DNA of 64,000 bases from Saprospiraceae bacterium (lineage in GTDB: Bacteria; Bacteroidota; Bacteroidia; Chitinophagales; Saprospiraceae), in contig JAHDCQ010000002.1 in assembly GCA_020629845.1 (NCBI GenBank), positions 1 to 64,000 on the forward strand. The letters run 5' to 3'. This document shows, piece after piece, positions 26,696 through 34,594 of this stretch. Within the stretch, counting starts at the first letter, position 1. Each line of letters opens with the position of its first letter. The notes beneath the pieces were generated by a model, which worked only from the letters and a program-made list of their open reading frames with translations, did not search any database and was not told the DNA's origin. A program made the position numbers and the translations under genes.

Positions 26696-26766
26696 TTGAC
26701 CCACTAGGACTCGAACCTAGAACGAAGGTACCAAAAACCTTTGTGTTACCATTACACCATGGGTCA
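26696..26766 (-). tRNA. tRNA-Gln (UUG)
   Basis: 71 nt. On the minus strand: acceptor TGACCCA / TGGGTCA with discriminator A73, D arm GTGTAATGGTAACAC, anticodon stem AAGGT / ACCTT enclosing loop TTTTGGT (anticodon TTG, read as UUG), and T arm with TTCGAGTC. CCA is not encoded. Decodes CAA (and CAG by wobble). Confidence 0.93.
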
Positions 26767-26782
26767 ATCCGTAAATGGAACG

Positions 26783-26813
26783 CAAATATAAGGCAAAAGC
26801 CAAATTTATGCAA
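26783..26813 (-). promoter_or_regulatory. Promoter of tRNA-Gln
   Basis: On the minus strand TTG (26811-26813), 20 bp, TATATTTG (26783-26790). This is a clean match to the Bacteroidota -33/-7 promoter and predicts a start about 10 nt before the mature tRNA. Confidence 0.75.
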
Positions 26814-26850
26814 TGCTTACACTTCAATTTTTTTAAAAAAAAGAAAAATT

Positions 26851-27699
26851 TTAGGATTCGGTGGCTGTTTCCAGTTGAGTAGCTAGTTTTTCATAGAGGC
26901 TATCATCATTCAAAATGTCATAAAGTTCCTCATGGTATTCGGAGTAGGAGGGCAGGTTGTTGTGCCCACCACCTTCGATAGCGATAAGTGCGCTGTGGTC
27001 GGGGATAAGTTCGTGTAGCATTTTGCCTTGTTTGAATGAAATCAAACGATCGCGTGTCCCATGAATGATGAAGACAGGTGCAGTTACTTTTTTAATATAT
27101 TGGTCGCTGCGAATTTGGTAACGCAATATCCACTTAAGCGGTAGCCAAAATCCATAACGTTGAATTTGGTAAAGGAAACTATAATAAGGCGAATCGAGAA
27201 TCAGCATTCTAGGTTTATTCCAAGAAGCAATGCGGGTGGCGATACCACTCCCTAACGAACGCCCATAAATGGTGATTTTTTCTTCTGGGCATTGCGTACT
27301 GAGCCATTTATAGACGGTTTGGGCATCATTGAAGAGGGTAGTCTGATTGCGTTTGCCCGAACTTTTTCCAAACCCTCGATAGTCAATCATAAAAAAGTCA
27401 TAGCCTTTGCCTATGAAATCGCGGGCGAACTTTGCCCAACCTTTCACAGAACGCGAGTTGCCCTTGAAATAGCAAATTACCCCCTTTGCATTAGGAACTT
27501 TAAAGTGTAAGCCATTAATTTCGCCACCGTCTTCCATTTCAAAATTCACTTCATCGAAGGGGAAAGGGTATTTATACTCGAAGTGTTTCGGCAATATTTC
27601 GGGGCGAAAAAAGAAATAATGTTGAAAAAAGTAAAATACAATACACAGCACTACATAAGTAATAATAAGGTAAAGTAGTATTTGTAGTGCTAAAGGCAT
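26851..27699 (-). CDS. Alpha/beta hydrolase with N-terminal membrane segment
   Basis: 282 aa. One transmembrane helix (about 5-27) followed by a hydrolase_4/YqiA-like fold of the serine hydrolase class. Nucleophile elbow GRSLGSG (146-152, Ser148), a DYRGFGKSSG motif at 106-115 typical of BEM46/Hydrolase_4 proteins, acid candidate in HGTRDRLI and histidine in EGGGHNN near 244. Substrate unknown; probably an esterase or depalmitoylase-like enzyme held in the inner membrane. It is divergent from the PLP decarboxylase gene. Confidence 0.85.
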   Translation of the reverse strand: MPLALQILLYLIITYVVLCIVFYFFQHYFFFRPEILPKHFEYKYPFPFDEVNFEMEDGGEINGLHFKVPNAKGVICYFKGNSRSVKGWAKFARDFIGKGYDFFMIDYRGFGKSSGKRNQTTLFNDAQTVYKWLSTQCPEEKITIYGRSLGSGIATRIASWNKPRMLILDSPYYSFLYQIQRYGFWLPLKWILRYQIRSDQYIKKVTAPVFIIHGTRDRLISFKQGKMLHELIPDHSALIAIEGGGHNNLPSYSEYHEELYDILNDDSLYEKLATQLETATES

Positions 27700-27805
27700 A
27701 AAAATAAAATTGCTGTTTTGTGTTTGAATTGGCTTGTAAAATCGGAAAAAAAATGGAAAGACAAAATTTTTATAGAGATTTCACACTCAACTAGTATAAA
27801 ACGAC

Positions 27806-29257
27806 ATGAAAGAACAGTTAAAGGCATTAGAAAATTTAGCGCGCCAGTTAGAAACCACACCAGAGCAACGAACTACATTAAATAATGCGATTGCTAACTA
27901 CGCTGACCAGTTTATAAGTAGTCTTTCCAAGCGAAATGCGTACGACCTCCAAGAAGATGAAGGCAAGGCGATTAGCGATTTGAAAATTGATACGACAGCT
28001 CGGTCGCTGGAAACTATCTTAGTAGCGTATCAAAAAAACGTAGATAGTGTGGGTATCAATCCCGCATCGGGGCGACACTTTGGCTATATTCCAGGTGGTG
28101 GTCTATTTCATACCGCGATAGGGGATTATATGGCAGCCATCGGCAATCGTTATGCAGGCATGTACTTTCCGAGTCCTGGCGCAGTACGTATTGAGAATGA
28201 GGTGATTCGTTGGTTATGTTCTTTAATCGGTTATCAGGAAGAAAAGGCATTTGGTGTGCTACTTTCAGGTGGGTCATTAGCAAATTTAGCCGCAATAACT
28301 GCTGCTAGAGATGATAAAAACATCCGTTCCCAAGAGGTGGAACGTTCGGTAGTGTACCTTACACAACAGGTGCATCATTGCGTATTGAAAGCCTTAAGAA
28401 TTGCAGGTTTAGGAGAAGTTATCGTGCGACAAATTCCTATGGATGCCTATTTCAAAATGCGCCCAGATGCTTTAGCCGAACAAATTGAGAGGGACAAATC
28501 AGCGCAACTCAATCCTTTTTTAGTAGTTGCTTCGGCAGGTAGCACAGATGTGGGCGTAATTGACCCTTTGGCGGCTATTGCGGAAGTGGCGCAGGCACAT
28601 GAACTTTGGTTTCATGTAGATGCGGCTTATGGTGGCGCGTTTCTATTGGCAGAGGTTCAAAACGAAGACGGTTCGACTGTGAAGGAAGCGTTTAAGGGCA
28701 TCGAACAAGCGGATAGTGTGACCATTGACCCACATAAAGGCTTTTTTGTATCCTATGGCTTAGGCGCGCTATTGGTAAAAGATATAAATACCCTCTACAA
28801 AACCAATTATTATCAAGCCAGCTATTTACAGGATGCAGAACACATCAATGAAGCCAATCCTAGCGACTTATCTCCTGAACTCACGAAACACTTTAGAGGC
28901 TTGCGGATGTGGTTGCCCTTGCAATTGTTAGGTACTCAACCATTTGTGGCCGCTTTGAGTGAAAAGATTTTGCTCACCCGCTATTTTTATGAACAAGTAC
29001 AACAACTGGGCTTTGAGGTCGGCAATTATCCAGAACTTTCAGTGATGATTTATCGCTATATGCCTGAGGAAGGCGACGCGAATAGCTACAATGAAAAGCT
29101 AGTGCAACAGATTTGGCAAGATGGGCGTTTCTTTGTTTCCACTACTACTATTGAGGGCGTATATTGGTTGCGATTGGCGGTAGTGAGTTTTCGGACACAC
29201 CTGAAAGAAATAGAGGATTATTTGCAGTTTTTACAACTATTGACTAATCAAGTTTAG
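27806..29257 (+). CDS. Group II PLP-dependent decarboxylase
   Basis: 483 aa. Belongs to the aromatic-L-amino-acid/glutamate decarboxylase family (fold-type I). The PLP lysine is Lys311 in TIDPHKGFF; upstream are GGSLANLAAITAARD (about 152-166), a QVHHCVLKALRI cofactor-stacking His segment and HVDAAYGGAFLL (the aspartate that binds the pyridine nitrogen). Substrate cannot be assigned; aromatic amino acids, 2,4-diaminobutyrate and others are possible. No transporter or pathway genes adjoin. Length is typical. Confidence 0.9.
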   Translation: MKEQLKALENLARQLETTPEQRTTLNNAIANYADQFISSLSKRNAYDLQEDEGKAISDLKIDTTARSLETILVAYQKNVDSVGINPASGRHFGYIPGGGLFHTAIGDYMAAIGNRYAGMYFPSPGAVRIENEVIRWLCSLIGYQEEKAFGVLLSGGSLANLAAITAARDDKNIRSQEVERSVVYLTQQVHHCVLKALRIAGLGEVIVRQIPMDAYFKMRPDALAEQIERDKSAQLNPFLVVASAGSTDVGVIDPLAAIAEVAQAHELWFHVDAAYGGAFLLAEVQNEDGSTVKEAFKGIEQADSVTIDPHKGFFVSYGLGALLVKDINTLYKTNYYQASYLQDAEHINEANPSDLSPELTKHFRGLRMWLPLQLLGTQPFVAALSEKILLTRYFYEQVQQLGFEVGNYPELSVMIYRYMPEEGDANSYNEKLVQQIWQDGRFFVSTTTIEGVYWLRLAVVSFRTHLKEIEDYLQFLQLLTNQV

Positions 29258-29263
29258 CAGAAG

Positions 29264-29295
29264 TTTGTTCTATTATCGAAATTAGTTTACTTTTG
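29264..29295 (+). promoter_or_regulatory. Promoter of the hybrid histidine kinase gene
   Basis: TTTG (29264-29267), 20 bp, TACTTTTG (29288-29295). Predicted leader about 75 nt. Confidence 0.65.
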
Positions 29296-29375
29296 AGACT
29301 TGTCTAAATCATCTATTTACCTTTCCTGTTTATAAATTAATTACTTTCATTCTGTAAATACTCCATTGTAGGTGT

Positions 29376-31859
29376 ATGACTAAATTTTTGCAATATACCA
29401 TTCTTATACTATTTGGCTTCATCGCTAAAGGCCCACTTCTTGCCCAAGATTATAAACTGATTGTTGATAGTTTGATGCGTCAAAATGATACGATGGAGCT
29501 TTCTCCTCAAAAAGTGAAATTGCTCAATAAAATAGCATTCAATCATCGTCGGTTAGTGCCAGACACGATGCTGTATTATGCCGAAAAAGCCTATGAATTG
29601 GCAGAGATTATTGACGATAAGGCGGGACAAACCGAAGCTTTAAAAAATATTGGAATCGCCCATTATAAAAAATCCTCTCCTGTAGATACGATAGTACAAT
29701 ACTATAAGAATGCTAGTATACTTGCTGCGCATATTGAAGACTTTTACACAGAAGCCGCTTGCAATAACAACATTGCGCTAGTGTATATGCAGCAAAATGA
29801 GTTAGATAAGTCCTTGGGATATTTTCTAGAGGCATTGGATGTTTTTAATACAAAATATAAAAAGCCTCATGCCCTTAAAGCAAAAATACTTGGAAATAGC
29901 GGAACGATTTACGCTGAACAGGGCGACCATGAGCAAGCATTGACATACCTTACGGAGGCTATTCGATATGCTAAAGTGAATAATTTCGATCGGGCAAGGG
30001 TGATGTATATGGATAATTTGGGCGTAGAATTGTATGAGAAGGGGGATACATTGGCTGCAATTGAGATGATAGAAGAAGCACTCGTATTGCAACGTAAACT
30101 CGGCGACGTACAATCCATCACGCAGACATTAGTAGCTTATGCAGGGGTTTTACTGAAGGAAAATGAGCTAGAAAAAGCTACTGCCTACGCTGAAGAAGCA
30201 CTACAATTAGCAAAGAAGAATAAGCTAAAGATAGAAATATGCAAAGCTCTGGAGCAATGTAGCCGAATCGCATTACATCAAGAAAAATCAGATGAAGCCT
30301 TGATACATGCTAGTGAAGCTTTGAGCACTGCCACGGAAATGGGGAATTTGCGTTTTCAAGTAGATGCATTAAAAACCCTAGTAGATATTTACTCTTACAA
30401 AGAAGACTTTGAAAATGCATACATGCTCACAGAACGCATCAAAATACTAGAAGATAGTACCCGTGAAGAACTAGTACGGGCCAGAGATTTGCAAACAAAA
30501 TATGACTTGAGAGAGCGTCAACGTGCATTAGATAGCTTGACCAATGCAACAGCCTTGAACGCAGAGGTAAATCAAAGAAAAAAGCTAGAAGAGCAACAAC
30601 AACACACTCGCTCCTTATTACTCATTTCTAGTATATTATCTATTTTGTTTTTCTCAGCTTTGTTTTGGGCGGTTTCTAATAATAGAAAATTGCGTGAGAA
30701 AAATAAGCAGCTTGATATTGCCCGCCAACAAGCCGAAGAAGCTTCCCGCATAAAGCAAGAATTTTTATCTACGATGAGCCACGAAATCCGAACACCTATG
30801 AATGCAGTTATAGGATTTACGGATATTTTGCTAGAAGATGCCCCCAAACAATCGCAAGTATCCATGCTGAGCAACCTCAAAGTATCAGGTCAGCATTTGC
30901 TAAATCTTATTAATGACATTCTTGACTTGTCCAAGTTGGAAGCAGGTAAGATAGAGCTGGAGGCAATTGCTTTTGATTTGAAGAAGACACTTCAAGAACT
31001 TATTACCATTTTTGATATCACTAAAGAAAATGATGCTATAACACTATTGCTAGATTGGCAAGGAGAGGAACTATCTCGTTATGTTATTGGCGATTCTGTT
31101 CGGCTCACGCAGGTATTATCGAACTTGATTAGTAATGCGATTAAATTTACGCCCAAAGGCAATGTGATTTTACGGGTGCTAGTAGGGGAGTCAGAAAAAG
31201 ATATACAACATCTACGTTTTGAGGTAGAGGATTCGGGCATTGGTATACCAAAGGAAAAACAGCAACTCATTTTTGAAAATTTCTCCCAAGCTTCGAGTTC
31301 TATTACAAGGGAGTTTGGTGGTACAGGTTTGGGGCTTGCCATTACGAAGCAGATACTAGAGCTACAAGATAGCACAATTGAATTGGAGAGTGAAGTCGGT
31401 AAAGGCAGTACATTTAGATTTAATTTGACCTTAGGATTAGGCATACCACTTAGCGAAGGCAAAACGGAAGCACCGTTTGATTATGCAAAACATAGGCTCG
31501 ATGGCGTTCGAATTCTACTTGCAGAAGATAATCTATTTAGTCAAAAAATAGCTACTCGACTTTTAAAAGGTTTTGGAGCAGAATTAACAGTCGTAGGCGA
31601 TGGTGCAAGTGTGTTGCAACAGGTGCAAGAGCAGACCTTTGATCTTGTATTGATGGACATTCATATGCCTAAAGTCAATGGTTTAGAAGCCATCGAACGC
31701 ATGCAGATCGAAGGCATGACCATCCCGATTGTTGCACTTACCGCAGAGGTGATAGGTAAAGTGATAGAGGAACTTGAAGCCAAAAATGTCCCTTATATTG
31801 GAAAACCGTTTCGACCAGAAAGTTTATATCAAATCATAAAGGATAACCTTAATATCTAA
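29376..31859 (+). CDS. TPR-type hybrid sensor histidine kinase / response regulator
   Basis: 827 aa. Signal peptide (ends LLAQ), a periplasmic or extracytoplasmic TPR region (about 40-390, with repeated ALE-Y motifs), a transmembrane helix near 408-430, a short coiled coil, HisKA with phospho-acceptor His469 in STMSHEIRTPMNAVIGF, HATPase with NLISNAIKFTPKG, DSGIGIP and GGTGLGLAI, and a C-terminal receiver with Asp761 in LVLMDIHMP. Such TPR hybrid kinases are frequent in Bacteroidota. No output DNA-binding domain is fused, so a phosphotransfer to another regulator is expected. It appears to be monocistronic. Confidence 0.9.
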   Translation: MTKFLQYTILILFGFIAKGPLLAQDYKLIVDSLMRQNDTMELSPQKVKLLNKIAFNHRRLVPDTMLYYAEKAYELAEIIDDKAGQTEALKNIGIAHYKKSSPVDTIVQYYKNASILAAHIEDFYTEAACNNNIALVYMQQNELDKSLGYFLEALDVFNTKYKKPHALKAKILGNSGTIYAEQGDHEQALTYLTEAIRYAKVNNFDRARVMYMDNLGVELYEKGDTLAAIEMIEEALVLQRKLGDVQSITQTLVAYAGVLLKENELEKATAYAEEALQLAKKNKLKIEICKALEQCSRIALHQEKSDEALIHASEALSTATEMGNLRFQVDALKTLVDIYSYKEDFENAYMLTERIKILEDSTREELVRARDLQTKYDLRERQRALDSLTNATALNAEVNQRKKLEEQQQHTRSLLLISSILSILFFSALFWAVSNNRKLREKNKQLDIARQQAEEASRIKQEFLSTMSHEIRTPMNAVIGFTDILLEDAPKQSQVSMLSNLKVSGQHLLNLINDILDLSKLEAGKIELEAIAFDLKKTLQELITIFDITKENDAITLLLDWQGEELSRYVIGDSVRLTQVLSNLISNAIKFTPKGNVILRVLVGESEKDIQHLRFEVEDSGIGIPKEKQQLIFENFSQASSSITREFGGTGLGLAITKQILELQDSTIELESEVGKGSTFRFNLTLGLGIPLSEGKTEAPFDYAKHRLDGVRILLAEDNLFSQKIATRLLKGFGAELTVVGDGASVLQQVQEQTFDLVLMDIHMPKVNGLEAIERMQIEGMTIPIVALTAEVIGKVIEELEAKNVPYIGKPFRPESLYQIIKDNLNI

Positions 31860-31923
31860 GTCCTCAAGTCTTGCGGAAATTTGGCAAAACTTGTAATTTT
31901 TGAATGACCAATTTTGAATGCGA

Positions 31924-31980
31924 TAATGATAGAATGCGATAATGATTCAAATACTGTAGCAGTATCGCATTCTATCATTA
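31924..31980. terminator. Hairpin between convergent genes
   Basis: 18-bp perfect inverted repeat TAATGATAGAATGCGATA (31924-31941 and 31963-31980) with a 21-nt loop, located between the hybrid kinase and recJ stops. There is no T run, so it is only a possible bidirectional terminator; the first half is also partly repeated just upstream (ATTTTGAATGCGATAATGA). Confidence 0.55.
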
Positions 31981-32009
31981 AAGAATTATGGTACTGGCTT
32001 TGCCAGGTT

Positions 32010-33707
32010 CTAAGCCATCCGAATATCCTTCACCATCAACTGCAAATACTTCTTCTCCTTCCAGCGATTTTCATGGATAGAATAGCAAATATCAAAGGGC
32101 TTTCCGGTCTTTACTTGCTCGTAAAAATCACCCATCCCAAACGCAATACCATAAAACATATCGGATTTCCCTTGCCGAATCGCTAAGCGCAAATGATTGC
32201 CGCGCAGCACTTTCGTATAGCCCGCATCACGCACGCCCTTACTCACGAATACAGGATTGCGATTCTTCGGGCCAAAAGGGGCAAATTGCTTCAAAATGCG
32301 CCAAAAAGCAGCCGTGAGTGCTTCCAGTTGTAGTTCGGTATTTACACGAATTTCAGGCACTAAGGCTTGTTCTTCGATAGTAGTACTAACGGTGGCTTCA
32401 AAACGATCTTGAAAAGCAGGCACATTTTCAGGATAAAGGGTGAGTCCTGCAGCATGCGTGTGTCCACCAAAATTAATAAGCAAATCCGAGCAATGTTCAA
32501 TAGCTGCATGCACATCAAAATTCCGTACCGAGCGCGCCGAACCCACTACTTTTCCATTCGATTCTGTGAGAATGATACTCGGACGATAAAATTGCTCCAC
32601 CATGCGCGAAGCCGTAATGCCCACCACGCCCTTATGCCAATGCGGACTGTACAGCACGACGCTTTTGCGCGCTTCCCAATCGGGGAGTTGCTGAAATTGT
32701 TCCTTTGCTTCGCGGGAAATACGTTCGTCAAATTCGCGTCGCATTTTATTCCGCAATTCCAGTATATTCGCTAAGTCTGCCGCGCCTTGTTTCGTATTTG
32801 CCAAGAGTAGCCGTACTGCCTGTTCTGCATCCGCAAGCCTACCTGCTGCATTCACAATAGGCGCAATGCCAAACACAATATCACTAATAGAAAGCGGGAA
32901 CGTTTTGCCTCCTTTTCCAGCCAAAGCCCGTAACCCAATTCGTTCTGTCCGATTCAATTGTTGCAAGCCAAAATGCGCCAATACCCGATTTTCACCTGTA
33001 ATAGGAACAATATCTGCCGCAATACTAATAACTAGAAAGTCCATCAATTCCAGCCAGCGTTCATCGGGCAAACTCAAGCGTTGGCATAAGGCTTGCACCA
33101 GCTTGAAACCTACGCCACAGCCGCTTAATTCCTTATAGGGATATTCACAGTCTACTTGTTTTGGGTCAAGTATTGCATAAGCGGGGGGTAATTCGGTATC
33201 AGGTATATGATGGTCGCAAACAATGACATCTATGCCTTCATGTTGGGCTAATTTTATTTCTTGTATTGCTCGAATGCCACAATCTATGGTAATAAGTACA
33301 CCCACGTCTTTCTGCTTGGCGTATTCAATGCCTTGATAGGAAACGCCATAGCCTTCCTTGTAGCGGTCAGGGATGTAATAATCTAAGTGCTTATGAACGC
33401 CAGAAAGGAAACTATACAGTAGTGCCACAGAAGTAGTGCCATCTACATCATAATCACCATAAATTAGAATTTTCTCCTTTCGCTCTATTGCTTGCTGTAT
33501 GCGTTGCACCGCGCGTTCCATACCCAGCATCAAAAATGGGTCATGCAAGGCATCAAGACTAGGGCGAAAGTAAGTGCGCGCTGCTTCAAATTCTGTAATA
33601 CCGCGCTGCACCAATAGCTCGCAAAAGATTGGATGAATACCAAGTGCAGCTTGGAGTCTCTCGGTTGCTTGTTGGTCGGTGCTGATGTGTTTCCAGTGTT
33701 TTTGCAT
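32010..33707 (-). CDS. recJ: Single-stranded-DNA-specific exonuclease RecJ
   Basis: 565 aa. 5'-3' ssDNA exonuclease of recombination and mismatch repair. DHH-family motifs are intact: GDYDVDG (84-90), ITIDCGI (about 139-145), VCDHH (163-167) and the DHHA1 motif NFGGHTHAAG near 415. The C-terminal OB-like domain is present. Length is normal for the family. Divergent from rimP across a 347-bp gap. Confidence 0.94.
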   Translation of the reverse strand: MQKHWKHISTDQQATERLQAALGIHPIFCELLVQRGITEFEAARTYFRPSLDALHDPFLMLGMERAVQRIQQAIERKEKILIYGDYDVDGTTSVALLYSFLSGVHKHLDYYIPDRYKEGYGVSYQGIEYAKQKDVGVLITIDCGIRAIQEIKLAQHEGIDVIVCDHHIPDTELPPAYAILDPKQVDCEYPYKELSGCGVGFKLVQALCQRLSLPDERWLELMDFLVISIAADIVPITGENRVLAHFGLQQLNRTERIGLRALAGKGGKTFPLSISDIVFGIAPIVNAAGRLADAEQAVRLLLANTKQGAADLANILELRNKMRREFDERISREAKEQFQQLPDWEARKSVVLYSPHWHKGVVGITASRMVEQFYRPSIILTESNGKVVGSARSVRNFDVHAAIEHCSDLLINFGGHTHAAGLTLYPENVPAFQDRFEATVSTTIEEQALVPEIRVNTELQLEALTAAFWRILKQFAPFGPKNRNPVFVSKGVRDAGYTKVLRGNHLRLAIRQGKSDMFYGIAFGMGDFYEQVKTGKPFDICYSIHENRWKEKKYLQLMVKDIRMA

Positions 33708-34054
33708 TGGTCTTTTTTTATGTGAATGCTATTGTGATTAAGTAAATTTCGATTGTTGCCGAAGTAAATAATGAGCAAGTATAATATTCGCCAATACGCA
33801 TAGTCTCACTATCTACTTTATCGCAAAATACATAAAACTTGAATATTTAGCTGAATATCCGTACTTTTGCAACAGCCAAAGACAAAAAAAAGAGGAAGCG
33901 GTATCGTGCTTCCTCTTTTTTTGTGGCATTTATTGAAGTAAATACCAAGCGGTGCTTGGTACATGACGCGTAGGTAAAGCAACGTACAGCGTGTCCCGAA
34001 CCCGCCTGACTGGAATGGGCAGGCATCGCTCGGCAATTACAACTAAAAACAGCA
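33708..34054. promoter_or_regulatory. Structured leader region of rimP-nusA
   Basis: No gene. In order on the plus strand: TTG (33839-33841), 20 bp, TACTTTTG (33862-33869) as promoter; a terminator-like hairpin (33884-33922) only about 10 nt into the transcript; hairpin TACCAAGC / GCTTGGTA (33943-33961); and a GC-rich stem containing CCCGCCTG...GGGCAGG (34001-34023). Together these suggest a regulated or attenuated leader of about 180 nt. Confidence 0.55.
33884..33922 (+). terminator. Promoter-proximal terminator (possible attenuator) of rimP-nusA
   Basis: A run AAAAAAA, then AGAGGAAGC / GCTTCCTCT with an 8-nt loop, then TTTTTTT. It stands between the predicted promoter and rimP, so it would have to be read through or regulated for the operon to be expressed. 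It could also end a short RNA of about 45 nt. Confidence 0.75.
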
Positions 34055-34525
34055 ATGGAGCATAAAATAGAAGCCCTGGTCATCGAAAAATTCGAGGAAG
34101 AGGGCTGGGAAGATTGTTTTGTAGTAGATATTAAACACCACACCAATAATAAGTTGGAGGTGTTCATAGATAGCGACTCGAGCCTTTCCTTTGATAAGTG
34201 CAGAAAAGTAAGCCGCCATATCGAAGCAGTACTCGATGAGCAGCTTTGGTTGGGCGAAAAATACACGCTCGAAGTGTCATCACCAGGTGTAGGGAGACCC
34301 TTGCAGTTGCAGCGTCAATATGTGAAAAACATCGGACGCACCTTAGCTATCAAGCTAGAAGAGCGGAAAGAACAAGGCAAGCTAACATCCGTACAAGAGG
34401 ATAGTATTACGATCGAAAAAGAGGTAGTAATAAAGGAAGGCAAAAAAAAGCGCAAAGAATTAGTTGAGATAAATATTCCTTTTGCTGACATCAAGGAAGC
34501 GAAGGTGAAAATAAGTTTTAAGTAG
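34055..34525 (+). CDS. rimP: Ribosome maturation factor RimP
   Basis: 156 aa. Assists 30S subunit assembly. The N-terminal domain contains VFIDSDSSLSFDKCRKVSRHIE (in pieces VFIDSDSSLSFD and KCRKVSRHIE) and the hallmark LEVSSPGVGRPL near 82-93; the C-terminal SH3-like domain is Lys-rich (KEGKKKRKE). Length is normal. It precedes nusA by 69 bp, with a hairpin between. Confidence 0.93.
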   Translation: MEHKIEALVIEKFEEEGWEDCFVVDIKHHTNNKLEVFIDSDSSLSFDKCRKVSRHIEAVLDEQLWLGEKYTLEVSSPGVGRPLQLQRQYVKNIGRTLAIKLEERKEQGKLTSVQEDSITIEKEVVIKEGKKKRKELVEINIPFADIKEAKVKISFK

Positions 34526-34535
34526 GAACAGTAAG

Positions 34536-34574
34536 AGCAGACTTTTGAGGTTTTCAAAACTTCAAAAGTCTGCT
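34536..34574. repeat. Intercistronic hairpin repeat, family D (copy 1)
   Basis: 13-bp perfect stem AGCAGACTTTTGA / TCAAAAGTCTGCT between rimP and nusA. The core AGACTNTTGANG...CAAAACTTCAANAGTCT is repeated at 43424-43456. It has no T run and may adjust mRNA stability or be a REP-like element. Confidence 0.7.
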
Positions 34575-34594
34575 ATGTTGTTAAACCGACCACT

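Noticed and set aside
31914-32186. Plus-strand open frame over the recJ 3' end
   Set aside because: It overlaps the well-supported recJ gene on the other strand and lies on the 18-bp hairpin; no protein features.
33923-34054. tRNA or other known structured RNA in the rimP leader, as metY in enterobacteria
   Set aside because: No cloverleaf, no T-arm consensus; stems do not fit a tRNA.
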